Positions 1 through 8,610 are shown, counted from the first letter of the stretch. The stretch: DNA of 64,000 nt from Massilia sp. Root418 (GCF_001425265.1 NZ_LMEC01000026.1:373877-437876), one strand, 5' to 3'. Notes: generated from the letters alone by a model not told the origin. Translations and numbers: made by a program.

Positions 1-96
1 TCCCACCGTAGGGCGGGTTAGGCGCAGCCGTAACCCGCCATTGCCGCGAACCTATCCCACCGTAGGGCGGGTTAGGCGCAGCCGTAACCCGCCATT
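1..96. repeat. Two tandem copies of a REP-like palindrome
   Basis: Two identical 42-bp copies lie at 1-42 and 55-96, giving a period of 54 bp with a 12-bp spacer. Each contains the imperfect palindrome GGCGGGTTA...TAACCCGCC with an inner GGC/GCC pair, so each could fold into a hairpin. The second copy runs into the stop codon of the PilT-like gene (stop at 95-97). A decayed copy is seen at 32286-32316. This looks like a dispersed extragenic palindrome. The left copy may continue outside the window. Confidence 0.8.
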
Positions 97-1210
97 ACGC
101 GGCAAAGCCCAAGCGGTCGGTGGTGGCATTGCGCGCGTCTTCGACGGCGATCTTGCCCTCGGCCAGCAGCACGCGCAATGCGGCGTTCATGGTGTGGCAA
201 CCGTCGCCGCCCTTGGTTTCCATCCAGTCGCGGATGGCGGCGATATTGCCGTTCTCGATCAGGCGCGCCACGTCCGGGTTCATGGTCAGGCACTCGGTGG
301 CCAGGTGGTAGCGGTTGCCCTCCACCGACGGCAGCAGCGCCTGGCACAGCACGCCGCGCAGCGCGTGCGCCAGCGCCTGCTGCTGCGGCTCGCTGTTGCC
401 CAGCATGCGCAGCATCTTCTGCAGCCCCAGTTCGGTGGAGCGCGCGTGCAGCGTGGCCAGCACCAGCGGTCCGGATTCCGCCAGCGCCAGCGCTTCCTGC
501 GCCGTCTGCGCGTCGCGGATTTCACCGATCACGATTACGTCCGGCCGCTCGCGCAGCGCGTCCAGCGCGCCCAGGTAGAAGCTTTCCACGTCGCCGTCGA
601 AACCCACCTCGCGCTGGGTGACGATGCAGCGGCGCTGCGGGATCAGCGTTTCCACCGGGTCTTCAATGGTGATGATGTGGCCGGAGCGGGTCTTGTTGAT
701 CTCGTCCAGCATGGAGGCGATGGTGGTGGACTTGCCCTGGCAGGTGTCGCCGATGATGAGCACCAGCCCGCTGGTCAGCTGCGAAAACTTCTGCTCATCG
801 GCGCGCAAGCCCAGCTGCGCCAGCGCATGCGGCTCCTTGGGGAAGCGGCGGATCACGCAGCCCAGCCGCTTCTTGCCCTGGAAGGTAAAGCAGTTGGCGC
901 GGATGCGCGCCGTATGCAGGTCGATGGAACGGTCGAAGGCGCGGTCCTGGATGCGTTCGCGCCAGTTCGGCTCCACCACTTCGAAGAACTCTTCCAGCTC
1001 CTCGCGCGTGATGGGCGAATCCGTCACCGCCACTAGGCCTTTCGGCTGGCGCAACAGCAGCGGGCTGTTCTGGTGGATCAGGATGTCGCTGAAACTCAGC
1101 CTGGAATTGAGCAGATGCAGGATCTGCTCGACCAGGGTGCCGAAGACGGGATGGTCTTCGTTTTCTTCATAGCTGAGGGTGCGGATCTGCGAAGACTGGT
1201 GATGTTCCAT
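95..1210 (-). CDS. PilT/PilU-type type IV pilus ATPase
   Basis: The 371-residue product is a hexameric secretion-type ATPase of the kind that powers type IV pilus retraction at the inner membrane. In order it has an N-terminal PAS-like region, a Walker A loop GDTCQGKST near residue 158, an Asp box ITIEDPVE, a Walker B stretch VIVIGEIRD and a His box ATLHARST. The length fits PilU (about 370-380) better than PilT (about 345). The P-loop reads GDTCQGKS rather than the usual GPTGSGKS, and no pilT partner is adjacent, so it may be a divergent stand-alone paralogue. A GGAGAG ribosome site precedes the ATG. Confidence 0.85.
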   Translation of the reverse strand: MEHHQSSQIRTLSYEENEDHPVFGTLVEQILHLLNSRLSFSDILIHQNSPLLLRQPKGLVAVTDSPITREELEEFFEVVEPNWRERIQDRAFDRSIDLHTARIRANCFTFQGKKRLGCVIRRFPKEPHALAQLGLRADEQKFSQLTSGLVLIIGDTCQGKSTTIASMLDEINKTRSGHIITIEDPVETLIPQRRCIVTQREVGFDGDVESFYLGALDALRERPDVIVIGEIRDAQTAQEALALAESGPLVLATLHARSTELGLQKMLRMLGNSEPQQQALAHALRGVLCQALLPSVEGNRYHLATECLTMNPDVARLIENGNIAAIRDWMETKGGDGCHTMNAALRVLLAEGKIAVEDARNATTDRLGFAA

Positions 1211-1250
1211 CGTACTCTACTCTCCGGGTGAAAAATGTCGCCTGGAAAGA

Positions 1251-1898
1251 TTATACGGGACGCTTGGGGAATTCAAAGCCTGTTTTGAGGTCCATGTAGA
1301 CCTTTACGCCACCCTGGTTGACAACCGACTTGGGCGGTGGTGGGACGCCCGCCAGCTCGCGCGTAAACACCGGCAGGCCCTCGCCCTTGCGCAGTTCCTC
1401 GTCGGCGCGCTGGAAGACGTTGGGGCAGCCGGTCTCGGCCAGCAGGGCCTGCACGATGGGCACTTTCCAGGCGTCCGCCGCGCCGGACTGGAAGCTGCAC
1501 AGCAGGAAACCGGCGGGGCCGCCGTAATAGTCCACCACCAGGCCGGGCAGGCCGTCTTCCTCGGCGTTAATCAGCTGCATCAGGTCCTGCGGGCCCAGCT
1601 TGGCCACGGCGGCAGCGCGCTTGGCAATGGCAGCCTTGACGCGCCGTTTCATCATGGCGTGGTCCACCGGCTCGTCTTCGCGGAAGGTCCAGACGCGGGC
1701 GCGGATTTGCACCGCGTGCGCATTGTAGGCGGCGCGCGCCAGGAACTTGCGGGACGAGGACTGCACGGTGGCGGTGGCGCCGGCCTTGGATTTTTCCTGC
1801 GGCCGGCCTTCGACGCGCTCGATGGCGGTCGGGTAAATCCAGGGGTCGCCGGCCAGCAAGCTCTTTTCCTTGCCCTGTTTGATGGTGATGATCAGCAT
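1251..1898 (-). pseudogene. RlmI-like 23S rRNA methyltransferase, N-terminal half only
   Basis: The 215-residue product matches the first half of RlmI, the SAM-dependent enzyme that makes m5C1962 in 23S rRNA. The PUA domain (about residues 1-75, with GDPWIYPTAIERVEG) and the following EEHEAD-type segment (QIRARVWTF, DGLPGLVVDYYG) are recognisable. Homology breaks after the DLKTGF segment, where the family continues with a DQR motif into the Rossmann catalytic domain. Here the frame ends seven residues later (EFPKRPV, then stop). RlmI is about 396 residues, so all SAM-binding and catalytic motifs are absent. It could bind RNA but not methylate. A remnant is most likely; a working full-length copy could exist elsewhere. 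Confidence 0.7.
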
Positions 1899-2063
1899 GT
1901 ATTTCCAATGTAGTTACAGCCAGCATGATACCGCATGGCGCACCGCCCCCTGCGGATTGCATTCTATTCCGCCGTCTGCGCAGTCTGTCGCATGGGGCGG
2001 GCGGCGGCGCGGACGTTTCCGTACTATCCCCTCATCAGACAAGATCAATGAGGAGATCACAAC

Positions 2064-2849
2064 ATGGCAATCCATGCCACCGTCCGCGCCGCCCTTCGCA
2101 ACGCCCTGCTGGCCGCCGGCGCACTGGCGTTGATCGTTCCGGCCGCCAGCGTGCAGGCTGGCCCGTTCAGCTGGCTGGGCGGCGGCGAGCGCGTGCAGGG
2201 CAGCGGCAAGATCACCCGGCAGACCCGCGACGTCGGCCACTTCAGCGGCCTGGCGCTGGCCCTGCCGGGCGACGCGGAAGTACGGCTCGGCAATACCGAC
2301 AGCATCATCGTCGAGACCGACGACAATCTGCAGGCGCTGGTGGAAACCGTGGTGGAGAACGAAACGCTGCGGGTCCGCCCCGTGAAGCGCAATATGCGGC
2401 TCGACACGCGCAACATGAAAATCATCGTGCAGGCCAAGAGCCTGGAGCGTATTTCGGTGGGCGGTTCCGGCACGGTGGATGCAGAGAACCTCAAAGGCGC
2501 CAACTTGACCTTCGACGTGGGCGGCTCGGGTTCGATCAACGTGCGCGGCATGGAAAGCGAGTCGGTGTCGGTGGCGCTGGGCGGCAGCGGCAGCCTGAAG
2601 GCCAGCGGCAACACCGAGCGGCTGAAGGTGTCGATTGGCGGTTCGGGCAAGGTCAACATCGGCCAGCTTGCGGCGCGCGACGCCTCGGTCAGCATCGGCG
2701 GCTCTGGCCAGGCCACGGTGTGGGCCAAGCAATCGCTCAACCTGAGCGTGGCCGGCTCCGGCGACGTGGGCTATTACGGCGATCCGCAGATCAGCAAGTC
2801 CATCATGGGTTCGGGCAGCGTCAAGCGCCTGGGCACGGTCCCGCAATAA
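2064..2849 (+). CDS. Secreted DUF2807 (GIN-domain) protein
   Basis: The 261-residue protein has a signal peptide (hydrophobic stretch to about residue 32, with an ASVQA-type cleavage region). A DUF2807 domain follows with repeated GGSG turns (SVGGSGTV, DVGGSGSI, ALGGSGSL, SIGGSGKV, SIGGSGQA), as expected for a right-handed beta-solenoid. Members are extracytoplasmic and usually lack an assigned function. AGGAGA precedes the ATG. It is flanked by genes on the other strand and is probably a single transcription unit. Confidence 0.85.
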   Translation: MAIHATVRAALRNALLAAGALALIVPAASVQAGPFSWLGGGERVQGSGKITRQTRDVGHFSGLALALPGDAEVRLGNTDSIIVETDDNLQALVETVVENETLRVRPVKRNMRLDTRNMKIIVQAKSLERISVGGSGTVDAENLKGANLTFDVGGSGSINVRGMESESVSVALGGSGSLKASGNTERLKVSIGGSGKVNIGQLAARDASVSIGGSGQATVWAKQSLNLSVAGSGDVGYYGDPQISKSIMGSGSVKRLGTVPQ

Positions 2850-2868
2850 AGCTAGTACAGATTACTCC

Positions 2869-2897
2869 AGCCCGGCAGGCGCACACCCCGCCGGGCT
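2869..2897 (+). terminator. Hairpin after the DUF2807 gene
   Basis: AGCCCGGC and GCCGGGCT form an 8-bp stem about 20 bp downstream of the stop codon. No T-run follows, so intrinsic termination would be weak. It also lies just beyond the end of the convergent Rpn-type gene. Confidence 0.4.
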
Positions 2898-2900
2898 GCG

Positions 2901-3959
2901 TTATTCGGCGTTGAACAGCTCTTGCACGCTGGCGCCGTCCAGCAGGCGGTCCAGCCAGGCCTCCAGTTGCGGCGCAGCAGCCGACTTGATCTGCGCCGCC
3001 ACGGCGGCCGGCACCGCGCGCGACTGACGCCTGACTGTCCGCTTCACCACCTCTCTCAATGCCTCAAGCCGGCCCAACTCCACACCTGCCGCCATACCTG
3101 CTGCCTTACCTGCCGCCATACCTAGCGCCTTGCCTTCGGCCTTCCCCTCCGCCACCCCTTCAGCCCGGGCCGCGGCACACTCGCGCCGACGCGTCTCTTT
3201 CGCCTCTCGCACGATGGACTGCGTCCATTCATCCAGTGTCAAATTTCCCATAACAAACTCCTCATCCGGCACAAAGTCAGCCATGCATTCCTTGCGCTGC
3301 ACGCAACCGGACAGCCAGCGCAACAAGCTGTCGCGGAGCGGTTGAGCACAGCCAGCCTGAAGCCAATTAGCCAGTGACCTCAACACATCCACACAGGCCT
3401 GCCGGGAACGAGACTGCTCAAGAGCGAACAGGGCAGCTACAACGTTCCGCTCGGTATCATCCAACGCCGTCCGGACTTTGCTTTGATCTATCAACAGATA
3501 TTTTAGTTCGGGCTGGAATTCTGCCAAGCCTTCCGGCTGCGCCAAACGCAGTCCCGACAGGCTATGGCTCGCATTCCACGGCCGTTTGCCGCTATATAAA
3601 ACAATGGGCAGCACCGGCGGCAGCTTGCCGCGCCGGTTGAGTTTGCGCTGCCTGATCAGGTCTTGGTACAGCAAGCCGACATAGACCTGCATGCGTAACG
3701 CCATCCAGCGATCGCTGCTGGATTGAAATTCCAGCACAAGGTAGATGTAGACGCATTCCCCGCCCACCCGCAAGCGCCAAACCATATCGTCATGCCGGTG
3801 TTCGCCATTTTCACCAACATAGCTGGCGTTGATGCGCTCGAAAGCGGATAGCTTGAGATCCTTGGCCCATGAATAGGGCACAAAGCCGCGCAGCAAGTCC
3901 CGCATCAGCTCGGGATAGGCAAAGAGCTGCTTGTAGCCAGTGTCGTGATCAGCTTTCAT
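2901..3959 (-). CDS. Rpn-family PD-(D/E)XK nuclease / putative transposase
   Basis: The 352-residue product resembles Rpn proteins (transposase_31 family), DNA endonucleases that promote RecA-independent recombination. The nuclease core is N-terminal: HDDMVW supplies the first acidic residue and VLEFQS near residue 78 the E-x-Q motif. The C-terminal third begins with an alanine/glycine/glutamate repeat (residues about 262-292, AEGxAEGK then AAGxAAG units) and ends in a DUF4351-like helical tail. Such genes are often multicopy and mobile. No terminal repeats or transposase partner are visible here. Confidence 0.8.
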   Translation of the reverse strand: MKADHDTGYKQLFAYPELMRDLLRGFVPYSWAKDLKLSAFERINASYVGENGEHRHDDMVWRLRVGGECVYIYLVLEFQSSSDRWMALRMQVYVGLLYQDLIRQRKLNRRGKLPPVLPIVLYSGKRPWNASHSLSGLRLAQPEGLAEFQPELKYLLIDQSKVRTALDDTERNVVAALFALEQSRSRQACVDVLRSLANWLQAGCAQPLRDSLLRWLSGCVQRKECMADFVPDEEFVMGNLTLDEWTQSIVREAKETRRRECAAARAEGVAEGKAEGKALGMAAGKAAGMAAGVELGRLEALREVVKRTVRRQSRAVPAAVAAQIKSAAAPQLEAWLDRLLDGASVQELFNAE

Positions 3960-4034
3960 GGGCCGATTCTAGGGCGGCGCAAGGACATGCAGCGGCATTG
4001 CACGTGCGCGGTTTGGCCGGGCTCAAGCGGAATC

Positions 4035-4062
4035 AAAAAAAAGCCCGGCGCGGGGCCGGGCT
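4035..4062 (-). terminator. Intrinsic terminator of the copper operon
   Basis: AGCCCGGC and GCCGGGCT pair into a hairpin. Read on the minus strand it is followed by eight T residues and lies just downstream of the TonB-receptor stop codon at 4070. This is a canonical intrinsic terminator. Confidence 0.85.
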
Positions 4063-4069
4063 GGGGAAC

Positions 4070-6376
4070 TTAGAGGTCGAACTTGAGTTCCGCGATCAGC
4101 GTGCGCTGGGTGTAGGGGTGGAAGGCCCAGTACTTACGGTTGTTCAGGTTGTCGATGCCGAACGAGCCGGTCCATTGCGCGTTGAAGCGGTAGCGCACCC
4201 GCACGTCGGTGACGAAGTAGTCCGACACGCCGGTGTAGGTGGCGCCGTTGGGGTCGCTATTGTCCAGCGTACCGTACTGCCGGCCGCTGTAGCGCGCGCC
4301 GACGCTGGTGGTCCACTTGTCGCCGACGTGGTAGGACGCCAGCAGCGTGGCCCGCCAGTCCGGCACGCGCGGCTGACGCTTGCCCACGCTCGCCGGCAGC
4401 CTGTCGTTGCGTGCGATTTCAGAGTCGGCGTAGGTCATGCTGCCGGTCAGCGACAGGCCGTGCACCAGCACGTGGTCCGCCTGGTAGGACAGTTCCAGGC
4501 CGGTGGTGCGGATTTCGCCCACGTTCTGCACCGTGTTCACGGTGGGCGTCAGCGCCTGCGAATACAGCGCGTCGTGCGTATTTTCGTGGAACACGGTGGC
4601 GCGCAGCAGGCCGCGCTCCAGCATGCGTTCGGCGGTCAGCTCGGTGGTCCAGGACTTTTCGGCGCGCAGCGTGGGATCGGTGTTGACGATCCGGTTATCC
4701 ACGATGGAACCCTGGAACAGTTCGGCCGCCGTGGGATTGCGCACCGCGCGCCCGGTGGACACTTTCAGCGTCCACAGGTCCGAGGCGCGGTAGGCCAGCG
4801 CCGCCTTGGGCGACCAGCTGTTCTCGCTGCGCGCGGGAAAGCGCAGCAGGCCGCCCGTGCCGGGACTGGCCGCCAGGCTGGCCGCGCTGGACAGCTCGCC
4901 GCCAAACGCTTGCCAGCGCTCGAAACGCAGGCCCAGGGTCGCCTTCCACGGCTCGCCGATGCGCCAGGTGTCCTGCGCGTACAGGCTTTCCAGGCGCGTT
5001 TCGCCGTTAAAGGTGGACACGTGCCTGCCGTCGTCCGCGCTGATCCAGTCCGCGCCGCTAAAGACGTGCGTGCGCAGCTTGGCGCTGTCGCGCTGCACGC
5101 CGAAATCAATCACGTGCGCGCCCCGGCCGCCCTCCCCGCCGCCGGCACCCGGCCGCCACGTGCCTTTCAGCGCCAGCGTATTCCAGCCGCTGCCGCCCAT
5201 GTCCGTGACATTGCCCTGCCCTGGCGTGTCCAGATCCGGCACCGCCACGGTCGGCGTGCGCACGCGGTCCTTCGCGTAGTCGTACAGGCTGGCCGCCACT
5301 TCCCAGCTGAACACACCCTTGCCGTGCTGCTTGAGCGAGAAGCCATGCATTACGTGTTCCAGCTCGCCCCGGCTGGGCGCGAAGTCCGAAGGCAGCAGGC
5401 TGTACTTCGCGCCGTCCACATTGATATCGCCCTGGTAGACCAGCTTGGCGGCCGCGTCGCGCAGATAAGACTGCGAGCTGCGCCCGGCCTCGTTCTTCCA
5501 CCAGCCCAGCGTATAGCTGGCGCGCAGTACCGGCGACACATCGTAGGCCAGCTTCACCTTGGCGTGGTCCTGCACCGTGTGAATCTGGTTGGTGGCGCCC
5601 AGGATCAGCCAGTCCTTGTTGGCCGGATTGCGGTCGGCGATGGCGCCCGTCACCGGCACACCGCCGCCAGGCGTGCCCTGCGTGCGCAGCTTGTTGGCGA
5701 AACCGATAGGCTGGCCATTGCTGTCCAGGCGCGACACGTCCACCCACCACGACCACGCGCCCTGGCGGTTGCCGATCGAAGCGCTGCCCTGCTTGCCGTA
5801 ATGGCGCGTGTCGCTGCCGTACTGCTGGAAGCCCTGGCCGTAGCCCGAAAGCTTCACGTGCGCCTCCAGGCGCGCCGGCATGCGGGTCTGGAAGTCGACC
5901 ACGGCGCCCACCGAGTTGCCGGGATAGGCGGCCGAGAACGGCCCGTACAGCACGTCCACGCGCTCGATTTCCTCCGGCGACACCAGCCCCCAGCGCGGCG
6001 TGAAGGTGGCGCCGTTGCCCAGCAAATTGGACAGCAGGATGCCGTCCGCGTACACCATGGAGCGCGCGCTGTTGCCGGTGCCGGAAGCCCGGCTGGCCAG
6101 CACGGCATGGTCATAGTCGCCGATGTAGCGCTTGCGCACGTTCAGGCTGGGCAGGTATTTCAGCGCGTCTTCACTGTCGCTGGCGTTGATGCGGTCTTCA
6201 ATCTGCGCGCCGGTGATGCCCTCGATCGTGGTGGGGATCTGCGTCGGCAGGGAGCTCGGGCGGCCGCCATTGACGGTGACCACCGCATGATCCGCGTGCG
6301 CTGGACAAATCACGGACGCAGCAGCGCCCATCGCCGCCAGCATCACTGCCAGCGGCTTGCGTGTCAACTTGTTCAT
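4070..6376 (-). CDS. TonB-dependent outer-membrane receptor, probably copper-linked
   Basis: The 768-residue protein has a signal peptide (to about residue 29), a plug domain (ITGAQIEDRINASDSEDALKY through RVDVLYGPFSAAYPGNSVGAVV) and a long beta-barrel ending in an aromatic/hydrophobic pattern (LIAELKFDL) typical of outer-membrane proteins. It would import a ligand using TonB energy. The ligand is inferred from context: it is the last gene of a unit with DUF2946, PCu(A)C and YcnI-like proteins, seven bases after the YcnI stop, so copper or a copper complex is the best guess. A siderophore-type substrate cannot be excluded. Confidence 0.85.
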   Translation of the reverse strand: MNKLTRKPLAVMLAAMGAAASVICPAHADHAVVTVNGGRPSSLPTQIPTTIEGITGAQIEDRINASDSEDALKYLPSLNVRKRYIGDYDHAVLASRASGTGNSARSMVYADGILLSNLLGNGATFTPRWGLVSPEEIERVDVLYGPFSAAYPGNSVGAVVDFQTRMPARLEAHVKLSGYGQGFQQYGSDTRHYGKQGSASIGNRQGAWSWWVDVSRLDSNGQPIGFANKLRTQGTPGGGVPVTGAIADRNPANKDWLILGATNQIHTVQDHAKVKLAYDVSPVLRASYTLGWWKNEAGRSSQSYLRDAAAKLVYQGDINVDGAKYSLLPSDFAPSRGELEHVMHGFSLKQHGKGVFSWEVAASLYDYAKDRVRTPTVAVPDLDTPGQGNVTDMGGSGWNTLALKGTWRPGAGGGEGGRGAHVIDFGVQRDSAKLRTHVFSGADWISADDGRHVSTFNGETRLESLYAQDTWRIGEPWKATLGLRFERWQAFGGELSSAASLAASPGTGGLLRFPARSENSWSPKAALAYRASDLWTLKVSTGRAVRNPTAAELFQGSIVDNRIVNTDPTLRAEKSWTTELTAERMLERGLLRATVFHENTHDALYSQALTPTVNTVQNVGEIRTTGLELSYQADHVLVHGLSLTGSMTYADSEIARNDRLPASVGKRQPRVPDWRATLLASYHVGDKWTTSVGARYSGRQYGTLDNSDPNGATYTGVSDYFVTDVRVRYRFNAQWTGSFGIDNLNNRKYWAFHPYTQRTLIAELKFDL

Positions 6377-6383
6377 GATGTCC

Positions 6384-6908
6384 TCAGTGCTGGTGGGCGG
6401 CGCCTTCGGCGGGGAGGACGTTCAGGACCGGTGCGGGCGCCTTGAGTCTGGCGCCTGCCTCGCCCGGGAGTTCATCCCAGGCCAGGCTGCCCTTGACGCA
6501 TTCCTGCACGATCTTGAAATACAGCTTGCCCGCTTCCGCGGGCAGCCTGGCCTGCACGGTGAACTCGTCGAAATAAGCGTCCGCCAGCGGGCCGCCGCTC
6601 CAGGTCACTTCGCGCACGGCGCTGGTGACCTTGCGTCCATGCGACTCCACCGGCACCGACAGCTTGCCTTCCACGGTGCGGATCTGCCAGCCCGGCTTGG
6701 GCATGGGCTTGGTGCCCGTCACGGATTCCGGCAGCATGACCGTAATGGCCCTGGTGGGGCTGCCGTCGCAGCCATGGCCAACGCGGAAGGTCAGCTTCTG
6801 GTAACTGTCCGCCAGGCCGGTCTGCTGCTCCAGCGTGACGTGGGCGTGCGATGGCGCCGCCAGCAGCGGGCACGCCGCAAGCGCAACAAGAGCAAGGTTC
6901 TTCTTCAT
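6384..6908 (-). CDS. YcnI-like DUF1775 copper-binding protein
   Basis: The 174-residue protein starts at MKKNLALV, with a signal peptide ending ...AAPSHA. Cleavage there would leave His23 as the mature N-terminus (HVTLEQQ). YcnI-family proteins bind Cu(II) through that N-terminal histidine, which fits this sequence. The family fold is periplasmic or membrane-anchored. I see no C-terminal transmembrane helix, so this version is probably soluble. It lies seven bases from both the PCu(A)C gene upstream and the TonB receptor downstream, consistent with co-transcription. An upstream in-frame start was rejected because it overlaps the PCu(A)C gene and adds no signal sequence. Confidence 0.85.
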   Translation of the reverse strand: MKKNLALVALAACPLLAAPSHAHVTLEQQTGLADSYQKLTFRVGHGCDGSPTRAITVMLPESVTGTKPMPKPGWQIRTVEGKLSVPVESHGRKVTSAVREVTWSGGPLADAYFDEFTVQARLPAEAGKLYFKIVQECVKGSLAWDELPGEAGARLKAPAPVLNVLPAEGAAHQH

Positions 6909-6915
6909 GGCGCCC

Positions 6916-7359
6916 TCACTTCGCGGAATAGGTGAGCGGCCGCACGGCCACATTCAGCTCGATGGTTTCGAGCTTCTTGTCCTTCTTCTGCACCACCAGC
7001 GTGAGCGGCACGGTTTCGCCTTCTTTCAGCTGCCGCTTCAGCTGCATCAGCATGATGTGGTAGCCGCCCGAGGCCAGCTCCACGGTCTTGCCGGCAGGGA
7101 GGTCGATGCCGTTCACCTGCTGCATTTTCATGACATTGTTTTCCATCCCCATCTGATGGATCTCGGCCATGCCGGCCACGCTGGAGCGCACCTCGACCAG
7201 GCGCGCGTCCTGCGCGGACTGGATTTGCATGAAGGCGCCGCTGGCTTTGGCGGCGGGCACCGTGGCGCGCACCCATGGGTCCTTGACGGTGACCTGGGCC
7301 TGGACGGCGGCGGCGAAGGACATCAGCGCAATGGCGCCTGCGAAGAATTTGGTTTTCAT
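6916..7359 (-). CDS. PCu(A)C-type periplasmic copper chaperone
   Basis: The 147-residue protein starts at MKTKFFAG with a signal peptide ending near AVQAQ. It carries the PCu(A)C copper motif: a histidine/methionine cluster (EIHQMGMENNVMKM) followed about 20 residues later by GGYHIML. PCu(A)C proteins hand Cu(I) to cytochrome oxidase CuA sites or move copper in the periplasm. The chosen start is supported by the signal peptide; the frame is open further upstream but that part overlaps the DUF2946 gene. It is the second gene of the copper unit. Confidence 0.9.
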   Translation of the reverse strand: MKTKFFAGAIALMSFAAAVQAQVTVKDPWVRATVPAAKASGAFMQIQSAQDARLVEVRSSVAGMAEIHQMGMENNVMKMQQVNGIDLPAGKTVELASGGYHIMLMQLKRQLKEGETVPLTLVVQKKDKKLETIELNVAVRPLTYSAK

Positions 7360-7414
7360 ATCTACCTCTGAAACGATTACGGAACGCGCCCGAAGGCGCT
7401 GCTGTAAAACGGAA

Positions 7415-7819
7415 TCAGGCGTGCGCGGGCGGCCCGCGCGGGCGCGACGCCGACCACGCAGCAAGCGGCTGCGGCGCGCGGTAGAACAGGAATGGATGGA
7501 GCCGGGACTGGACGGCGAACGGCAGGCCGGACACCATGGACGGCGGCATGCCGAAGGAACCGGCGTGGGTGGCGCAGTAGCCGCAATCCTCGCCCATGGA
7601 CATGGCCTTCCGGTCTTCCTCGCCGTCCATCTGCAGGAAGGGGGCCGGCAGCGGCTTGCTCTTGTCGGCACGGCAGATTTCAAACGCGGCAGGGTTGCCT
7701 TCGGCGGCGGCCAGGGCATGCGAAATGGACGGCGCGAGCGCGTTCATCAGCACCGCGATGATCGCGATCCAGATCCACTGCGCCTGGCGCTGCCAGCGTG
7801 TTGTCCATCTCGTTTGCAT
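7415..7819 (-). CDS. DUF2946 family protein
   Basis: The 134-residue protein has one hydrophobic N-terminal segment (WIWIAIIAVLMNALAPSI, signal anchor or signal peptide). A central CGYCATH sequence gives a CxxCxxH motif typical of DUF2946 proteins, which often sit beside copper genes and TonB receptors. It is probably periplasmic and may bind metal, but no biochemical function is established. It heads the block DUF2946, PCu(A)C, YcnI, TonB receptor. A promoter could lie in the 20-bp gap after the M48 gene, or transcription may continue from upstream. Confidence 0.75.
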   Translation of the reverse strand: MQTRWTTRWQRQAQWIWIAIIAVLMNALAPSISHALAAAEGNPAAFEICRADKSKPLPAPFLQMDGEEDRKAMSMGEDCGYCATHAGSFGMPPSMVSGLPFAVQSRLHPFLFYRAPQPLAAWSASRPRGPPAHA

Positions 7820-7839
7820 GATGGGGCATTATACAGAAG

Positions 7840-8562
7840 CTAGCGCCCCGCCGCATCCAGCGCGGCCGCCAGGTCCTGGGCCGCGCGCCAGCGCTGCGCT
7901 GGCGCCGGATGCGCAAACTGCTCGAAATTCGGTGCATGGCTGGAACGCACCAGCTTCTGGAAATACCGTGCCAGCAAAGGCGCAGGCCAGCCCACGCGCC
8001 ACGCCAGCTTCAGGCCTTCGCGGTCCGCCTCGGCCTCCTGGCGCATGCCCAGCGGCGCCAGCTTGCGCATCAGCGCAGAGTCGCTGTCGACCGCGTCCTG
8101 CAGCTCGGCGAAGGGCCGCTCGCGCCAGGCCGGCTCCAGGCGCATGGCTTCCTCGTATTCCTGCAGGTTATGGCGCAGCACCGCATGGCAAATCTCGTGC
8201 GCCAGCAGCATGGCCAGTTCGGCGTCGGTCAGCAGCAGCTTGTGCACATAGGCGCGGCTGACCATCAGCTTGCCGCCCGCCATGGCGTAGGCGCTCTCGT
8301 CGTCCTCCGGCGCCGTGTGGACTTCCCACTGCCAGCCGGCCGATTCCGGATAGTCGTGCACCGCCTGCGCGATCAGCGGCCTGGCGATGCGCTGCACCCG
8401 CTGGTGGAAGGCGGGGTCGGCATCGAGCTGGTGCCGGGCCTGCAGTTCCTGCATGCGCTCGCGGTACAGGCGCTCGGCGCCGGCCATGACTTCGGCCTGC
8501 GTCAGCGCCGCGGCGGCGCCTGCATAGGCAAGAAGGATTAGTGCGAATGAATAGCGGCGCAT
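7840..8562 (-). CDS. M48-family zinc metalloprotease
   Basis: The 240-residue protein has an N-terminal signal peptide (SFALILLAYAGAAAAL) and the zinc motif HEICH in LLAHEICHAVLRH, with a downstream glutamate in EEAMRLEP or EAEADREG as probable third ligand. This is the layout of soluble periplasmic M48 proteases related to BepA/LoiP, which degrade misfolded outer-membrane proteins. It is shorter than BepA because no TPR domain follows. It lies between yaeQ and the copper genes, all on the minus strand. Substrate unknown. Confidence 0.85.
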   Translation of the reverse strand: MRRYSFALILLAYAGAAAALTQAEVMAGAERLYRERMQELQARHQLDADPAFHQRVQRIARPLIAQAVHDYPESAGWQWEVHTAPEDDESAYAMAGGKLMVSRAYVHKLLLTDAELAMLLAHEICHAVLRHNLQEYEEAMRLEPAWRERPFAELQDAVDSDSALMRKLAPLGMRQEAEADREGLKLAWRVGWPAPLLARYFQKLVRSSHAPNFEQFAHPAPAQRWRAAQDLAAALDAAGR

Positions 8563-8610
8563 GCGGGCATTCTGCCACAGCGCCGCAGGAGAAGCCGCCA
8601 GCGGGGGTGC

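Noticed and set aside
3869-6445. 858-codon open frame on the plus strand opposite the TonB receptor
   Set aside because: It is the complement of an obvious receptor gene; the translation is rich in Arg/His/Gln/Val with no domain, as expected for GC-rich antisense frames.
7359-7719. N-terminal extension of the PCu(A)C gene
   Set aside because: The open frame continues upstream but overlaps the DUF2946 gene and hides the signal peptide beginning MKTKFF.
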